Shown piece by piece: positions 23,390-34,860 of a stretch of DNA of 64,000 bases. The position numbers and the translations under genes are program-made. The DNA is taken from positions 7,514,963-7,578,962 of the forward strand of contig NC_063176.1 in assembly GCF_023159225.1 (NCBI RefSeq), read 5' to 3'. The notes beneath the pieces are model-generated. The model was not told where the DNA came from, ran no database searches, and worked only from the letters and a program-made list of their open reading frames with translations. This stretch comes from Perognathus longimembris pacificus (Eukaryota > Chordata > Mammalia > Rodentia > Heteromyidae). The number at the start of each line of letters is the position of its first letter. Position 1 is the first letter of the stretch.

Positions 23390-23905
23390 TTTAATTTTGT
23401 ATTATCGTTAAGTAGTTGGACAAAGGAGGTGTCATATAACAAAGCAGGGTGACCCTTTTCAGCATTGTCTGCCCTCTTCAACACACCCCCTCCATTACTT
23501 CTCTTAATTCTGTAGAATTTACAATAAATTATTGACTGAATTCTCCCCCAACTCTCCCCTTTATTCCTCTACCCCTCTCCTCTTGGCTCCACGCCCCTCT
23601 TGCTAATACACATATCCTGGTGCTTACTTTGTTGAGCTTTGATCCAGTCTTCCTAAAATGATACTATTTGAGTTAATTCATTTGTAACTACATTCATACT
23701 ACCCAATGGGTTTACTTACAGATTTATAGGCATATCTTATTTGCCTCAAATGGGAGCAACCATGCAAGCTTTGTTTCTCTGGGTCTGGCTTACTTCATTT
23801 ACTATAACTGATTCCAAGCCTTTCCATTTTCTTACACGTGGTACCGCATCATTCTATCTAATGGATGAATAAAGATGCACCAGCTTTCTTTTGGTGACTA
23901 TCCAT
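23390..23905 (-). mobile_element. Older LINE-1 3' region, minus strand
   Basis: An older L1 subfamily than the purine-tract copies. From left: 3' UTR ('ggacaaaggaggtgtcatat', 'ttaattctgtagaatttac'), CT-rich stretch, then the ORF2/3' UTR junction. There, minus-strand words equal 'aaaatggaaaggcttggaa' and 'gtaaatgaagtaagccag'. Divergence is substantial. Confidence 0.7.
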
Positions 23906-24619
23906 TCAGTCAAAGCAAATCATATTTAAAGGAGGATAGCAAGGAGAAAACATATTAAAAGAATAAAGAGATTAAAGAAAATGATTGTATTTTAAGTGTG
24001 ATAATTTATATTGTTCATCTACAATTAGAGTCTAGTCTGAGACAATTAGATAGAACATTAAAATAATTTTCAAAAAACTATTAAGACAGTATAAATGTCA
24101 GAAGAGAAGAAAGCAAGTAGTAGTTCCAAGCTTCCCCATGGTAATATGGTTGTAGAAAAAGGTACTTTTACCACACAGATGTATGACCAGGTGATGATGT
24201 CCAAACAGTTTAGATATATAGCTTCATTTCAAACTGGAAGGAGAACTTTAGCACAGAAAACAAAGAGTTAGCCTCTCAACACTTTCTAGAGTGGTCTACA
24301 TTTTATTGTAATGACTTATGGGGAGAAAGTGAACATGTTTGAATTTGCAAATTGCACAAAAAGGAGAGGGATAGTAAAAAGTTGCATGGAAAGAACTAAA
24401 TGCAAATGGTTGTCACCTTGCTGCTCTGGTAACTGAAATATAAAAAAAGATGAAGGGCAGACCATCACATACTTTATTTACAAAGACAAAGCCTTCATGA
24501 ATGTAAAACAAGTGGGCTTTCAAGCTCAATTCAAACCATAGCCATACGGATGTGGGTAAATCTATTGTAATATAAACTTTATTAACAGGAAACATATTAG
24601 GTCAAAAGAGGAAATGCCA
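23906..24619. other. Unique AT-rich DNA, nothing recognised
   Basis: No repeat or coding signal was recognised. Confidence 0.45.
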
Positions 24620-25060
24620 TAACCAGTTCTATATATCACTCTTTCAAGGAGAGAGAGAGAGGAAAACAATTAAATGGGATAGATCTGGGGAAAATGGCCA
24701 GTGCAGGGTCAGAGAAACTTTCAAAACTTTTAGAGAAAAATATAGAGCTCTTAGAAGCCAAGCTGCTTGCAAACTGCCTTTCCTTATTTAAAATCTGAGC
24801 AACAAAAAGCAAACAGACTCATGTAGTAGCAGCAACAGTTCCATGGAAACAGTGCTAATGGACAGAAATTGTGGAGAAACTGATTTTGATTGCATTTATA
24901 ACAATATTTGCAACTGTGAGAATGACAGATTTCCCATCTCTGCAAGTCTTCAAATAAGAAATCTGCACTGGGGGAGTACATTAAATATTTTTTGTCTCTT
25001 TCCTTGCCACAAGAAGGCTTGGCACACATTAGTACCAACAGCTATTTATTTAAGGAATGA
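24620..25060. promoter_or_regulatory. Enhancer-like island (candidate conserved noncoding element)
   Basis: Repeat-free complex sequence with words typical of such elements: 'aacaattaaatggg', 'gcatttataacaatatttgc', 'ttccatggaaacagtgctaa', 'gctatttatttaagg', 'gattaaatagg'. Overlapping open frames on both strands (84 and 73 codons) have no recognisable domain and seem incidental. Function is inferred from texture only. Confidence 0.35.
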
Positions 25061-25329
25061 TTAAATAGGAAGGAGTTATTTATTAGTATGTAGGAAGCAT
25101 TTGGTATTGGTTAGGAACAGCTAATTTTCCAGAACTCTATAGAAGGAACATTTATTTTCTTTTTCCATTGAGCAGAAATGATACTTACAAAGGAAAAGGA
25201 GCTTGACTCTCACCAGAAAAGTTAGGGGAGAGGACAGAGGTCTAGTTGCAGGAAGTCTGTCCCCTTAGCTTATGTCAAGCTCTAGAAAGTGGATGCTTAA
25301 CTTAAATATCTATAAGGCCAACATAGTAT
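25061..25329. other. Unique DNA
   Basis: Nothing recognised. Confidence 0.4.
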
Positions 25330-25400
25330 TCTGTCTGTCTGTCTATTTATCTATCATCATCATCATCATCATCTATCTATCTACCTACCTGTCTATTTCT
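25330..25400. repeat. Mixed tetranucleotide/trinucleotide microsatellite
   Basis: CTGT units, a CTAT pair, six CAT triplets, then CTAT and CTAC units. Confidence 0.92.
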
Positions 25401-25842
25401 AGATAGAAAAGGTTATAACGTTAGATTACTATGCCATTGAATATTAAAATTGCACAGTAGAGACTTAATCTCTGAGACAATCAGTTTCATATTGTGGATA
25501 TTTGAATTAATTACTAGGAAAACAGTCCAGAGCACAACCAGGCAGACTAGTACAGGGTACTTGAGTGGTAGGAAGCCAGTGGGTGGCAGGGCTTTATTCT
25601 GCTTTGGGTACTTAGATAAAGTGTAAAGCCCAGCAGGAACAGAAAAGTGTAGAACTTTTTAAAAGCGGGGGTTAGCTTCAGTTAGACAGGAGTAAGAAGT
25701 TCTGGAGGGTCCTTACACAGTAGGGTAGCTGTAGATAACAGCCATGTGCTGTTATCCTCACAAATCTGAAAGGAGTTCCGTGGGAAGGTTTTCTTTTCAC
25801 CATAAAGAAATGAGAAAAGTAACTATGAATATGGTATAACTA

Positions 25843-26030
25843 ACTGGGGTTTGAACCTAGGGTCTCACACTTGCCAGGCTCTATCACTTGGGTCACACCT
25901 CCAGCTCATTCTGCATTAGTTATTTTTAGAATAAGGTGTCACATTTAGTTCAGGGTAACCTGGACCTAAATCTTCCTACATACACTTCTCATGTAGCTGG
26001 GATGACAGCCTTTGAGCTACCACACCCAGC
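25843..26030 (-). mobile_element. Older SINE dimer (ID-like + B1-like)
   Basis: Minus strand: 'ggggtttgaacctagggtct', 'cacttgccaggc', 'cacttgggtcaca', then a B1-like half ending 'gtagctgggatgacagcc' and 'taccacacccagct'. It is more diverged than the other copies and lacks the Geo-like wording, so it may be an older relative. Confidence 0.6.
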
Positions 26031-26049
26031 TTTTAAAAAAAATTTGAAT

Positions 26050-26290
26050 TCATTTTTACTTATCTTTAAATAGGTGTGCTAAGGTGTTTCAATTCACCAT
26101 GTTTATTTATGAATACTAAGATTATTGATCACTGACAGCCATCCTACCATTCTCCAAATGTATCCCAACGCCACTCATCTGCTCCTTTCCTAGTTCTGTT
26201 TTCACATATGTTCCTTGAGTATCATGGCAGCATTTGCCTACCATTCCTCACCCAGCTTCAGAGTGAAGATCATGTCCCCTGAATGGTTTT
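26050..26290 (-). mobile_element. Older LINE-1 3' UTR, minus strand
   Basis: Resembles the copies at 23390, 29030, 42540, 51705 and 53820: 'ttatctttaaataggtgtgc', 'gtttatttatgaatac', 'ctaagattattgatcactg', then a C-rich stretch. Confidence 0.55.
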
Positions 26291-26378
26291 TCCCAGGGGA
26301 GCCTCAAATCGAAACATACTCCTCTTGGCCTCTACCTCATGAATAAGAATGATTATAGGTGTGAGTCACTGAGCTTGG
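26291..26378 (-). repeat. B1-like SINE scrap
   Basis: 'cctcttggcctctacctcat', then 'gattataggtgtgagtcact' and 'gagcttggcc', the 5' end of an Alu/B1-type monomer on the minus strand. Confidence 0.5.
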
Positions 26379-26402
26379 CCAACAAGACACTTTTTTCTCT
26401 CT

Positions 26403-26534
26403 CCCTTCCTTCCTTCCTTCCTTCCTTCCTTCCTTCCTTCCTTCCTTCCTTCCTTCCTTCCTTCCTTCCTTCCTTCCTTCCTTCCTTCCTTCTTTTCTTC
26501 CTTCCCCTCCCCCCCTGTCCCCCCCCCCCCCCCC
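26403..26534. repeat. (TTCC)n microsatellite followed by poly-C
   Basis: About 22 units of TTCC, then a C-rich patch ending in a run of 16 C at 26519-26534. Both lie at the tail end of the adjacent minus-strand SINE B. Strong strand asymmetry; triplex or G-quadruplex forms are possible on the complementary strand. Confidence 0.96.
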
Positions 26535-26722
26535 GGTCAATTGTGGGGCTGTAACTCAGGACCTATGCCCTGTCCCAGAGCTCTTTTTGCTCAACCCTAG
26601 CACTCTACCAGTTTGAACCACAGCCCCATTTCTGGTTTTCTGGCACTTAATTGAAGATAAGTGTCCCATGGACGTAGCTATCTGGGCTGCCTTTGAACAG
26701 GCATGAGCCAGTGGCAACCAGC
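26535..26722 (-). mobile_element. SINE B copy
   Basis: Minus-strand composite SINE with decayed right monomer ('gagctctttttgctcaaccc', 'tagcactctaccagtttgaa'), linker ('ttaattgaagataagtgtcc') and a shortened Alu/B1-like monomer ('caggcatgagccagtggcaa'). Confidence 0.82.
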
Positions 26723-27257
26723 AGCAAGACGCTTTTTAAAGGACTCCTATTTCAAACAGTAGAGTTCAATTTTGTAATGATGCACTTTCAGGTTAAATTC
26801 CCTAAAGAAAAGGAACATCATCAGCCTGGCGTCAGGAGGCTCCCTTCTGAGGTTTAGTCAGTCAAGAGGGAATCTTACTGCCTTTTTGGTTGGTGCTCAG
26901 AAGAAATTGAATGAATGGGAAAATAAATAAATAAAGCTTATCTTTAAGCTACAATGTTATGAGTCTGGTCATTGAAAAAAAAAACTACTTTAAATGTATC
27001 CACAAATTGAAAAATTAAGTAAAGCAAATTTACCATAATATGTTAAAAGCTTGATTTTATAACTCTATTTTGTTCAATATTTCTTCATATATGAAATGCC
27101 ATATATTTCAAGTGTGTATACACAGAATGTATATTAACTTCTTATGGAATCAAAAAGAAGCTCTCCAGGTCTTCCACTGGAAGCATAATTTAAAACTATT
27201 TACTGAAGTAGAGCTCAGCATAACATATTAAACATCTATAAAATATAATCCATAAAC
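26723..27257. other. Unique AT-rich DNA, nothing recognised
   Basis: No feature was recognised. Confidence 0.4.
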
Positions 27258-27500
27258 TGCTGAGTGCTGTTGGCTCATGACTGCAATCCTAGCTACTAAG
27301 GAAGTTGAGATCTGAGGACCACAGTGCAAAAGCAATCTGGCTGGCCAGGGAAGTCTATGAAACACTTCTCTCCAATTAATCACCCAAAAACTGCACGTGG
27401 ATCTGTGGCTCAGGTGGTAGAATGGTAGCCCTGAGCCAAAAAGCTCAAGAACATCATCCAGGCACTAAATTCAAGCCCCGGGATCTGCATGAAAAACAAA
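27258..27500 (+). mobile_element. SINE B copy
   Basis: Plus-strand composite SINE: 'gctgagtgctgttggctcat', 'gactgcaatcctagctact', linker 'tctccaattaatcaccc', and right monomer 'tggctcaggtggtagaatgg' with 'ctgagccaaaaagctcaag'. It ends in a short A-rich tail. Confidence 0.88.
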
Positions 27501-28081
27501 ACCGAACAATTCAGAAACCATTGTATCTTTAAGATTTTTGTTTGTTCTTAGGCTACCGACTTTAAGCTCCAATTTGCATGAGTGGTGTCAACGCAGCCTC
27601 TGTGGTTGTAACATAGGAAACACTTCTCCTCCTCCCCTCAATAACTCATTTGTGATAAGCAAATGAGAACAGGAGAAGACTTTGAAACTGGAAAAATTAC
27701 TGTAGATATGAGAGGAAACTTTAAAATGAATGCTGAACATAGAAAGTCCATGATAAATGTATTTCATTACCTTTAACAATAATATATCACAATGTAATCA
27801 GGAATGGAGATTCATTCAGGTAGCATGTTAGACTCTGCAAACAAGAATGACTATTATCCTCAGTTAATTGTTAAGTCTGAGTTAGTGGTATGTTTAATAA
27901 TAATACTGGAATTTTAATGGTGAACAGTGAAAAAGCAATCAAATCAGTATAGTGACTCCCCCCACCCCCCATTCAAACCACATCCCACATCTGCAAGAAG
28001 TTCAGTTCCTATTAAACTATTCTGCTGGAAAATGATAGACCTTATCCAGAATTTGGTTCAGATATCAACAATGATAGATGC

Positions 28082-28082
<1 letters not shown>
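27501..28082. other. Unique DNA, nothing recognised
   Basis: No feature was recognised beyond a short C-rich patch at 27958-27971. Confidence 0.4.

Positions 28083-28148
<66 letters not shown>
28083..28148. repeat. (CA)n microsatellite
   Basis: Pure CA run of about 33 units. No SINE is obvious at either side. Open frames crossing it are artefacts. Confidence 0.98.
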
Positions 28149-28153
<5 letters not shown>

Positions 28154-29029
28154 GAATAGGTTTCCCATGCCAGCCCCACGTGGTTTGAGAGCGCAAAGAA
28201 ACTTGACTGGCCTGGAGACCAGATGATGGTGAGGAATCTGGATTATAGGCCGAATCTCTCTCACACAGCCAAGCTAGTACCTAGCTTTTTAAGGGCTTGT
28301 CTGAATGTAGAAGAGAAAGTGAAAGGAGAGGAGCAGGGTTAAAAAGCCTTCATAATCATAATTCCAAAAAAGGATATGAACATTTCTGAAATACATATAA
28401 AGAGTTTTATTATGAAACTGTCAGTGGAAGTGAGAGGCTTTTGAGTGCTACTTAACGAACCTTTCCTTTTCTTCCCTCTTTCTTATTGAGGGACCTGACC
28501 TCCCACACCAGAGGCTGAATGTGTGACCAGATTTACTGGAAAGTCTGACCAAATGCTGTGAGAAAGGATGCTACTTGTAATAAAAACAATGCAGGGTGAT
28601 AAATGCTCCATTTCCCTATCGTCAAGAAATTTGTGGCTCATGTTCCTGGTAGAATAAACTGTAAATTGTAGAATCGCTCAGGAACATTTCAATATGAATC
28701 CCAAATAGCCCATGTGTTCCAAAGAGTCACTGTGCATCTAGACAAAAATAAATAAATAAATAAATGAAAACAAATACTATGTGTCTTTGTGATAGTTCAT
28801 CTTAATAACATTACTAGCTATCTTCTGATAATTAGAATGTCTCATTGCTTGTAATAAAGAACATTGATAAAGAAAAATGAAATTAATGTCTTTCAATTTA
28901 ATAAATACAATTTGTGAAATAGAAACACAATTTGTATGGCATTCCTGAATGAGCCATTTTTAATGGTGATCAGTTTGGACACATTGATGTGAAAAGGATG
29001 TCACATATTAGAATCAGCATTTAAATTTG
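28149..29029. other. Unique DNA, AT-rich at the right
   Basis: No gene or repeat was recognised apart from a short (AAAT)n at about 28746-28768. The part from 28790 has several AATT/TAAT words. Confidence 0.4.
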
Positions 29030-29210
29030 TTATTACCTTTTAAGTAGTTGTATGCAGGAATGTCAATTTAACATGCCATTTAATAAGCACAATGCTTCAC
29101 AAACAATATCACCCTTTTTCTCCTTCTCATCTCTTTCATTCCCCCATTTTCCTAGCTCCATCTTCAAATGCATACCTTAAATATTATGGCTGCATTCATC
29201 CACCGTTGGT
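29030..29210 (-). mobile_element. Older LINE-1 3' UTR, minus strand
   Basis: 'taagtagttgtatgcagg', 'ccatttaataagcacaatgc', 'ttcacaaacaatatcaccct', then a CT-rich stretch, in the order of the other old 3' UTR copies. The 5S pseudogene follows immediately. Confidence 0.55.
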
Positions 29211-29221
29211 CAGAAATTTAA

Positions 29222-29316
29222 AATGAGATTGCGTCCCATTTAAGTACCAAGCAGGCCTAACCTTGTTTTATTCTTGAGATTAGACGAAATCGGGCACAGC
29301 GTAGAATGGAGTAGAC
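29222..29316 (-). pseudogene. 5S rRNA pseudogene (3'-truncated)
   Basis: On the minus strand this reads from a 'gtctac' start through 'tgcccgatttcgtctaatct', 'taggcctgcttggtactt' and 'aaatgggacgcaatctc'. This is the order of 5S rRNA, including the internal promoter region. About 95 of roughly 120 bases are present and the last 25-30 are missing. Many substitutions and small gaps (the 'ggaagctaagcaggg' region is altered) show that it is a dispersed, dead copy. Confidence 0.85.
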
Positions 29317-30649
29317 GCAGGAGGGGGAGGGGAGAAGGTTGTCCTGAGTGGCACTAACCAAGATGCATTACACTTGTTAAGTGACATGGAGAACTCAAAC
29401 CTCTTTGCTCAATACTTAAAGATAATTTAAAAAGGGAAAATAGATGTGATAAAAATGAGTTGCTACAAATACCAATCAATCAGTCACACAAGATGGTGGT
29501 ATGACAAATAAAACGATTCTCCTCCAGGCTCTGAAAGTCGGAACAGATTATATGACCTGGATAAAGGGATTTTTTGCCATCACAAGAAAATGCGGACTTT
29601 CTGTGAAAGACTTGACATTCATCTAATGATATTAGATAACTTGAATATTTGGATATTAGATAATTGAGTCTTCATGGTCATGGACTTGCCTTGAAGTCAT
29701 GACAAAAATAACTTTGTACCACTGATTCCATGACTTGTTTTCCTCTCATCTTGCTGAAGTAGTATCATGGAGCTCCAGTTTTAGACTACCTGGCAATTTT
29801 CCTACCAAACATTGTATATAATCTGTTGAAACGATTGCTGCAATATTGCTTTAATAGAGGGGTTGTTTTGTGCCTACTCATCCTACCCACAGACTCTGAA
29901 AATCCATGTACATGACAGCATAGATTCTCACGGATTTATTTTAGTGTGTAGAAAACTTGTAAAATTGCCAACTGAGAGGGTATTTGGAAAGAGCTCTTTT
30001 TTTTTTTTTTCTTTAACGTGGTAGAAGAAAAGAATGGCACTCAACTTTCCAGGGTCACTGAAATTCCCCAGGAACTTGGAACAATGAGCAAATGAACTTT
30101 GAAGTCAGCCATGAGAGATGCACAGAAGGTGGCAGGTACAGGGAGATTTATCACTGGAAGACTAAGCAGGGGGCCAGGAACCAGCCAATAAAGATAGCCG
30201 CAACTTCTGACCAGCTCTCAGGACATCGGAGCTGGGGTTCACAGGGACATTTTATACGGGGAAATTTTGGGCTGAACTGGGGCTTTCCAGTTCACTCAGA
30301 AGCTCCATAGGTATCCTCTTTTGATATTATAACTTAAGTCCATAAACAGAGTCTGGTTTGGCCTTGCAATCAAAGTGTCCTGGGACATGGGTGTCCCCTT
30401 TATAAGGTCCTTTTCAGAAGGTCATTTTCCTGACCTCAGTTTTACAAAGAACCCGACACCCTCTCAGATTCCATTACTGTTTTAAAGGAATTGAATTTCA
30501 GTTAACATCTAAAAGGGAAGAGAGGAGGGTGGAAAGAATGAAAGTCTGCACTATTTTCAAACAGTTGATTCAATTTCTATTAATGATTTTTCATACTTAA
30601 GGTTTTACTTCTCATCTGAATTTGGGATTTTTACCTACTTAAAAATTTC
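29317..30649. other. Unique DNA, nothing recognised
   Basis: Mixed sequence without a clear repeat; a T run lies at about 29997-30011. Related words recur near 29627-29667 ('atattagata' and 'aacttgaatatttgg'). The 72-codon frame at 30092 has no recognisable domain. Confidence 0.4.
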
Positions 30650-31200
30650 CCATGGAGTCCATGTTTCTTTGGCTCTATGGTCTCCCTCATAGGGAATAAT
30701 TAGCACAGGTTTAGGCTAGTCATAGCAGAGGATCACAACAGCCCAATAGCTATGCCCTTATGAACACATAAGATGATGTTAAGTGAAATGAACTCCATGT
30801 TATGGAAACAACTGTCATATCACTGTTGTAATTACTTTCAACATGCCATGTGAAACCATAGCTTCTATTGTTGATGATCCTCTTGTATCCCCTTCCTGTA
30901 GTTGTACCTGCACTATCACTGTATCTTATCTGAGTATATTGGAAACTGTGTATGCTGGTATTAGAACTAGGAAAGTGAAAGAGAATACCAATATCGAGAG
31001 ACACAGGATAAAAAGACAAACGACTACAAAAGCAATACTTGCAAAACTGTTTGGTGTAAACAAACTGAACAACTCACAGAGGGAGAGGGAAAGGGGGAGG
31101 GGGGAATGAGGGAGGAGGTAACAAACAGTACAAGAAATGTACCCAAGGCCTAACATATGAAACTGTAACCACTGTGTACATCACTTTGACATTAAAAAAA
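30650..31200 (+). mobile_element. 5'-truncated LINE-1 3' end with a 23-bp inverted 5' tip
   Basis: From 30673 the plus strand reads as the L1 end: 'ctctatggtctccctcatag', the Met/stop-rich 3' UTR, a polypurine tract (31075-31115) and the terminal 'cactttgacatt' plus A run. The 23 bases just before it (30650-30672) read on the minus strand as the adjacent L1 sequence 'ccaaagaaacatggactcc'. That short segment is therefore inverted. Confidence 0.87.
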
Positions 31201-31377
31201 CAACAACACCAAAATAAACTCCCTCTCAGCTATTCCTGGCTGTTGTCCCACAATATCTTTTCCTTTCCTACTAAAGCCCAGAAAAATAATGAATTGAAGG
31301 TCATTTGGTATTCTCTCATTCCTATCATCAGCTTCCATTCCTGTATTTTTAATTGTTGGAAAGACACAAACAGTGAA

Positions 31378-31380
<3 letters not shown>

Positions 31381-31423
<43 letters not shown>
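31381..31423. repeat. (GT)n microsatellite at a SINE tail
   Basis: Pure GT run of 21 units at the tail end of the next minus-strand SINE B. Confidence 0.97.
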
Positions 31424-31426
<3 letters not shown>

Positions 31427-31623
31427 ACTCCCTCTCATGTGGCTTTTTTCTCATGTCTAGTGTTCTACCATTTGAGTCACGGCTTCACTTTTGTCTTTTT
31501 GTCGGTTAATTGGAGATAAATATCTCACAGACTTTTCTTCCCAGCACGGCTTTGAATTACGATCCTCAAATCTCAGCCCTTTGAGTAGCTAGGATTGCAG
31601 TCTTGAGCCATCAGCACCTAGCT
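31424..31623 (-). mobile_element. SINE B copy
   Basis: Decayed right monomer ('tctagtgttctaccatttga'), linker ('cggttaattggagataaata'), Alu/B1-like monomer ('ctttgagtagctaggattgc', 'gagccatcagcacctagctt'). Confidence 0.82.
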
Positions 31624-32325
31624 TAACTCATTTTGATTAGTAAGTATTCTCTTGTAGAATCATCCTCTCTACACCCCCGCCCTCATGCTCTAAGGGACTC
31701 TAGGAAGTACTCTCTACTTTTCTAATAGATACAACTTCTAATACATAGCATGGAACAATGCAATGACATCATGCTAATATAGTTAAAGGCATTATGTTAT
31801 ACACTAAGGTTCTATTTCTGATTTCTCAAATTTGTGAAAAGTCCTTTATCCAGAGACCATAAATAGATTTGAGTCAAGGAATTCATTATTTTCTTCTTCC
31901 TTCCCTTATTTTGTCATTTATGAAATTAAATGACATCCTAAGATAAGTATTTGGAAAACTACACTTCCTTTCAAATGAGTAAATAGAATATGAAGATGTT
32001 GTTTTTTTCCCTGAAGACTGGAAATGGTCCCTGTCTCAAAGCCCATTTCTAAGCACATATCAATCATTTTATATGTGTAGAACCATCCATGTATAGCAGA
32101 AACATTATCAGATTAAAACTATTTTGTACATATACAGCTTTTCTGGCAAGTTGCAATTCTGAAATCAAATCTGTAAATTACTGTATCTGTTTAGAACACC
32201 ATATTTTGTGTCATCTCATCATTTTAGGTTAATGATGCCTTGCCTTTTAGTCCTTATTATTAATAGTTGAAAAACTTAGCAAATAATTTTCTGTGAAATG
32301 AGAATATTTTTCCCCCCTTCGTTCA
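31624..32325. other. Unique AT-rich DNA, nothing recognised
   Basis: No feature was recognised. Confidence 0.4.
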
Positions 32326-32526
32326 TGGGGCTTGAACTTGGGGCTTGGGCTCAAGGCTAGTGTTTCACTACTTTGAGTCACAGCTCCACTTCGAGTTTTT
32401 TGAGCAGTTAACTGGAAATAGGACTTTCATGGGGACTTTTATGTCAGGGCTTACTTCCAACCTTGGTTCTTAGATCTCAGCCTCCTGAATAGCTAGGGCT
32501 ACAGGCATAAGCCACCAGTGCCCCAC
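32326..32526 (-). mobile_element. SINE B copy
   Basis: 'ggggcttgaacttggggctt', 'gggctcaaggctagtgtttc', linker 'gcagttaactggaaatagga', then 'atctcagcctcctgaatagc' and 'aggcataagccaccagtgcc'. Confidence 0.85.
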
Positions 32527-33739
32527 TGTAGTAATCTTTTGAACACAGTATTCCAAAATACATTCTGAGTGAATTTTAGTCAAGCAGAAAAGTAAAAATC
32601 TTTTCACAATTCCATTATTAAGTACTCTGTATGAACTTCAAATTCTTATTACTGTTAATTTCTATGTCTCTTATGCACACATCAAAATATCAGTACCATA
32701 AGGATGAGTATAAAAGATGTTTACTCTTAGAAACTCTATTTCCTTGTACTTACTTTCTGGAGAGGCTTGTGCATTTTGGTTCTATCGCATGCTAGAATAG
32801 TCAGTGTTTGCAAATGTGGATAATGTGCATCAATAGGAGTGGTGGAAAGTGTTTCTAGGTAGCTTAATTAATATTATTAGGTATGGTAGAGCTGATTTGT
32901 GCAGTTGGCAGGAGATTAGTGTATTTATGCACAGTTTTGGTAGAAAGAATTGGAGAATATCTGGGAAAATGTAGACATTCTGCAATTATTGAAAAACAGT
33001 TTGACTCAGGAATAAAAAATTAACTCACAGAAAACAGAACATACAACTTGGAGAGGAATGTTTTTGACATTCAAATTCAAGCAACGAATACAATTAATTT
33101 CCAATTGTAGTAGCTTCATGTAGAATACATTTAATCATTAACATGGATATCTTCTCTGCTAGAATATTGTTTATTCAAGAATATATCTCATTTGTGTATG
33201 TACAGCATTTTAATTGGTCTGGTCTGGATTATATGTTCTTCCACAGGACATGATTTCCCCAGAGGACAGAAAGATAATGGTGAGCATGTAGTTTCAGATT
33301 GGACAATCAAAACATTGTAAGGACATCTAGTGGAGTTATGTGATTTTCTTGGAGCCACATAAAAATCTTATGGCAGCTCTTTAAGTTTCTGTGGTGGACC
33401 AAAGTATTGGTTGTATTTTTGTTTGTTTGTTGTTGTTTTCTGGGTTGATTGCTTCTCTCTTCTCATTTTCTCTGAGTCCAATATCATGGTGAATTTAGAG
33501 AAATATTTATAATGTCTATATTCATTTTTCTATTGGGAGTTCAGCAAGATTGAAGACTGTGAGGAAAATGAAAATGGAAAGAAGATAAAATAAGTCAATA
33601 TCATTCCATTCTTGAAATAACACAAGTGGAGTATGAAGCTCATTTTTTGTTGAAAATTTAAATTGCTTCTTACAACCTTTTCTGCTCTTCTTGAGTCTAA
33701 TATTTGAAGTAGACAATTGTAAAAGTTGCAGTCAATCTC
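32527..33739. other. Unique AT-rich DNA, nothing recognised
   Basis: AT-rich sequence with a few GTTT repeats near 33419. No feature was recognised. Confidence 0.4.
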
Positions 33740-33905
33740 CTTCTTACCTACATCTTCCCCAGCACTGTTGTTGTTTGTGTTCTTGATTATGACCATCCTG
33801 ACTGGAGTAACATGGAATCCCCAAGGTGTTTTGATTTACGTTTCTCTTACAGCCAGGGATGCTGACCTTTCTCCATGAGTTTGTTAGACACTCACACTTC
33901 CTCTT
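33740..33905 (-). mobile_element. Old LINE-1 ORF2 fragment
   Basis: Minus-strand late-ORF2 words: 'cccagcactgttgttgtttg', 'gaccatcctgactggagtaa', 'ggtgttttgatttacgtttc', 'ctccatgagtttgttag'. An isolated relic without a 3' end. Confidence 0.7.
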
Positions 33906-34639
33906 TCAAGCAAGACCACACAGAGTTAACCAGATTAAAATTTCTATGTAAGTTGGTTGCAGAGCATGGTTAAGGTCATACTTAATTTTATGATAGCAGT
34001 TTTGTGAGCACTCTAGGCAATGCTGTATTTTTAATCCAAATGTATTTTCCATTTTGATTTTAAACAATTTTTCTAATGCCTTATTGAGCTATTAAACTCT
34101 TAGATGACAATGTTCCAAACTTTAAAATATTTTTAACAAAAACATTCTTGGTACAATTATAATAAAAGTGATGTATTCTATTTTGACACTTGCTACCAAA
34201 TGGATTTTTGTCCTTTCTTTTGACTTCTAAAGATAGTTCCTTGAGTTTTTACATGCTGTGTTTCTTTAGGGTCTGCATTACACAAGCAAAAAACCCCACA
34301 TTTGATTTGTTAAGAAGGCATACAAAATACAGTATCTAGTATCAGAATAACGTGTTTTGCTCCCAAGTCCTTACATTTCAAATACTGAGTCAAGTGCATT
34401 GAGTGTAGTAAAGCGGCCATTCAATGAAATGAGTGGACTGATCAGCCATTTCCCCCCTCGTAACTGCTTCCTATCTTCTTTTTATCTGGGAAATCCCATG
34501 TGTACCTCTCATTTCAATTACTGTCACCATTCAGGTAGTTCCCGGGTCACCTCTTTCAGCCCAAGCACTTTTCTTGTTGATAATAAGAATTTTCAAACAT
34601 AATGAATGTCGTTGCTTGCTTGCACTTTATTAGTCTGTT
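33906..34639. other. Unique AT-rich DNA, nothing recognised
   Basis: No feature was recognised. The 81-codon frame at 34357 has no known domain. Confidence 0.4.
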
Positions 34640-34860
34640 CTTTGTTACTCAAAAAGTACCGGAGGCTACACCATGCACAAATAAAAGGAATTTTCTTGGC
34701 TCACAATTTTGGAAGCGAAGCTTATATTCCCAGATGAAGTAGCCGTACCTGGGGGAGGCCACATGGTACTTGGTAAATCGCAGCAGAAATATGAATGAGG
34801 AAATACGAATGAGGCATCACACATGTACAAGTCAAGAAGCTAGGGTGCAGTCAGGATCCA
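34640..34860. repeat. Ancient interspersed repeat, class not assigned
   Basis: Words such as 'ttagtctgttctttgttact', 'taccggaggctacacc' and 'cttggctcacaattttggaa' recall a common ancient mammalian repeat whose name I cannot fix. A repeat-library search would settle it. Confidence 0.35.

Noticed and set aside
28058..28264. Val/Cys repeat frame
   Set aside because: It is a direct translation of the (CA)n microsatellite.
29222..29316. Functional 5S rRNA gene
   Set aside because: The 3' end is missing and many positions are changed, so it is a pseudogene.
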